A stretch of 64,000 nucleotides of DNA from Sphingomonas soli NBRC 100801 (GTDB lineage: Bacteria; Pseudomonadota; Alphaproteobacteria; Sphingomonadales; Sphingomonadaceae), in assembly GCF_001591025.1 (NCBI RefSeq), contig NZ_BCTZ01000007.1, forward strand, positions 29,119 through 93,118, read 5' to 3'. Below, in pieces: positions 63,784 to 64,000 of the stretch. A model generated the notes under the pieces. That model had not been told where the DNA came from, ran no database searches, and worked only from the letters and a program-made list of their open reading frames with translations. The translations under genes were made by a program, and so were the position numbers. How positions within the stretch are numbered: position 1 is the first letter of the stretch; the number at the start of each line of letters is the position of its first letter.

Positions 63784-64000
63784 ATGCCCCCCGCCGCCCG
63801 CGTAACCGATTTCCATGCCTGTCCGATGGTCACGCCGGGCGTGCCGCCCGTGCCGCATGTCGGCGGCCCGATCACCGGGCCCGGCATGCCGAATGTGCTG
63901 ATCGGCGGCATGCCCGCCGCCTGCCTGGGCGACATCTGCGTATGCGTCGGTCCGCCCGATTCGATCGTCAAGGGATCGGCGACCGTACAGATCGGCGGGC
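63784..64000 (+). CDS. PAAR-domain spike tip protein (partial, runs off window)
   Basis: At least 72 residues are visible, open to the window edge. MPPAARVTDFHACPM, VGGPITGPGMPNVLIGGMPAACLGDIC and GPPDSIVKGSATVQIGG are PAAR repeats with the conserved His/Cys metal-binding positions. It caps the VgrG-like spike and may carry an effector domain beyond the edge. AGGAG lies 10 bp before the ATG. Confidence 0.92.
   Translation, partial: MPPAARVTDFHACPMVTPGVPPVPHVGGPITGPGMPNVLIGGMPAACLGDICVCVGPPDSIVKGSATVQIGG

Noticed and set aside
50611..64000. Type VI secretion system or prophage tail
   Set aside because: No TssB/C/K/M or phage capsid, portal or terminase genes; CIS_TMP, Pvc16-like, DUF5908 and LysM genes are specific to eCIS.

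Overview
The window looks like the chromosome of a sphingomonad-type alphaproteobacterium (Sphingomonadales). It is GC-rich with short AT-rich intergenic stretches, carries two large TonB-dependent receptors of the sphingomonad type, several secreted DUF885 and S9 peptidases, Baeyer-Villiger monooxygenases (BVMOs), and tightly packed catabolic operons with ATGA overlaps. This assignment rests on gene content only; no rRNA or other marker is present.

Region 1 (1-15.5 kb) is a catabolic island for a ketone-bearing, possibly aromatic, substrate. It has a partial TonB receptor, two paralogous MFS transporters, an amidohydrolase and a cyclohexanone-type BVMO on the minus strand. A divergent SDR plus SnoaL-like pair follows. 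A minus-strand operon then encodes a SnoaL-like protein, a second BVMO with the long N-terminus of 4-hydroxyacetophenone monooxygenase, a lipocalin-like protein, three carboxymuconolactone-decarboxylase-fold proteins and a LysR regulator. An exported esterase comes next.

Region 2 (15.9-36.5 kb) centres on an anthraniloyl-CoA (2-aminobenzoyl-CoA) operon: a fused FAD monooxygenase/Old Yellow Enzyme reductase, SDR, MarR regulator, enoyl-CoA hydratase, acyl-CoA dehydrogenase, thioesterase, RidA and glutaryl-CoA dehydrogenase. No aryl-CoA ligase is visible. A second plus-strand operon 4 kb downstream encodes a TPR/2-oxoglutarate oxygenase-like protein, a cyclase-family hydrolase closely resembling isatin hydrolase, and both subunits of an indolepyruvate-type 2-oxoacid oxidoreductase. 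Together these suggest isatin -> isatinate -> anthraniloyl-CoA -> dearomatisation -> beta-oxidation -> glutaryl-CoA. This is an inference, and an interesting one. Aminotransferase, DUF885, M24 peptidase and amidohydrolase genes flank it.

Region 3 (36.5-50.2 kb) looks like a peptide or peptide-like substrate utilisation locus. A TonB receptor, S9 peptidase, DUF885, DUF3830, BASS transporter, FAD oxidoreductase and another DUF885 lie on the minus strand, and a further DUF885 is divergent. The window holds four DUF885 proteins; two keep the HExxPGH motif and two have lost its glutamate.

Region 4 (50.6 kb to the end) is most of an extracellular contractile injection system (eCIS; Afp/PVC-like): tape-measure protein with tandem modules, AAA+ ATPase, Pvc16-like terminator protein, an unknown protein, sheath with a Pro-Thr-Pro-Ser insert, two tube proteins, a DUF5908 peptide, a LysM baseplate protein, a VgrG-like spike and a PAAR tip running off the edge. 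Baseplate wedge, fibre and effector genes, if present, lie beyond 64 kb.
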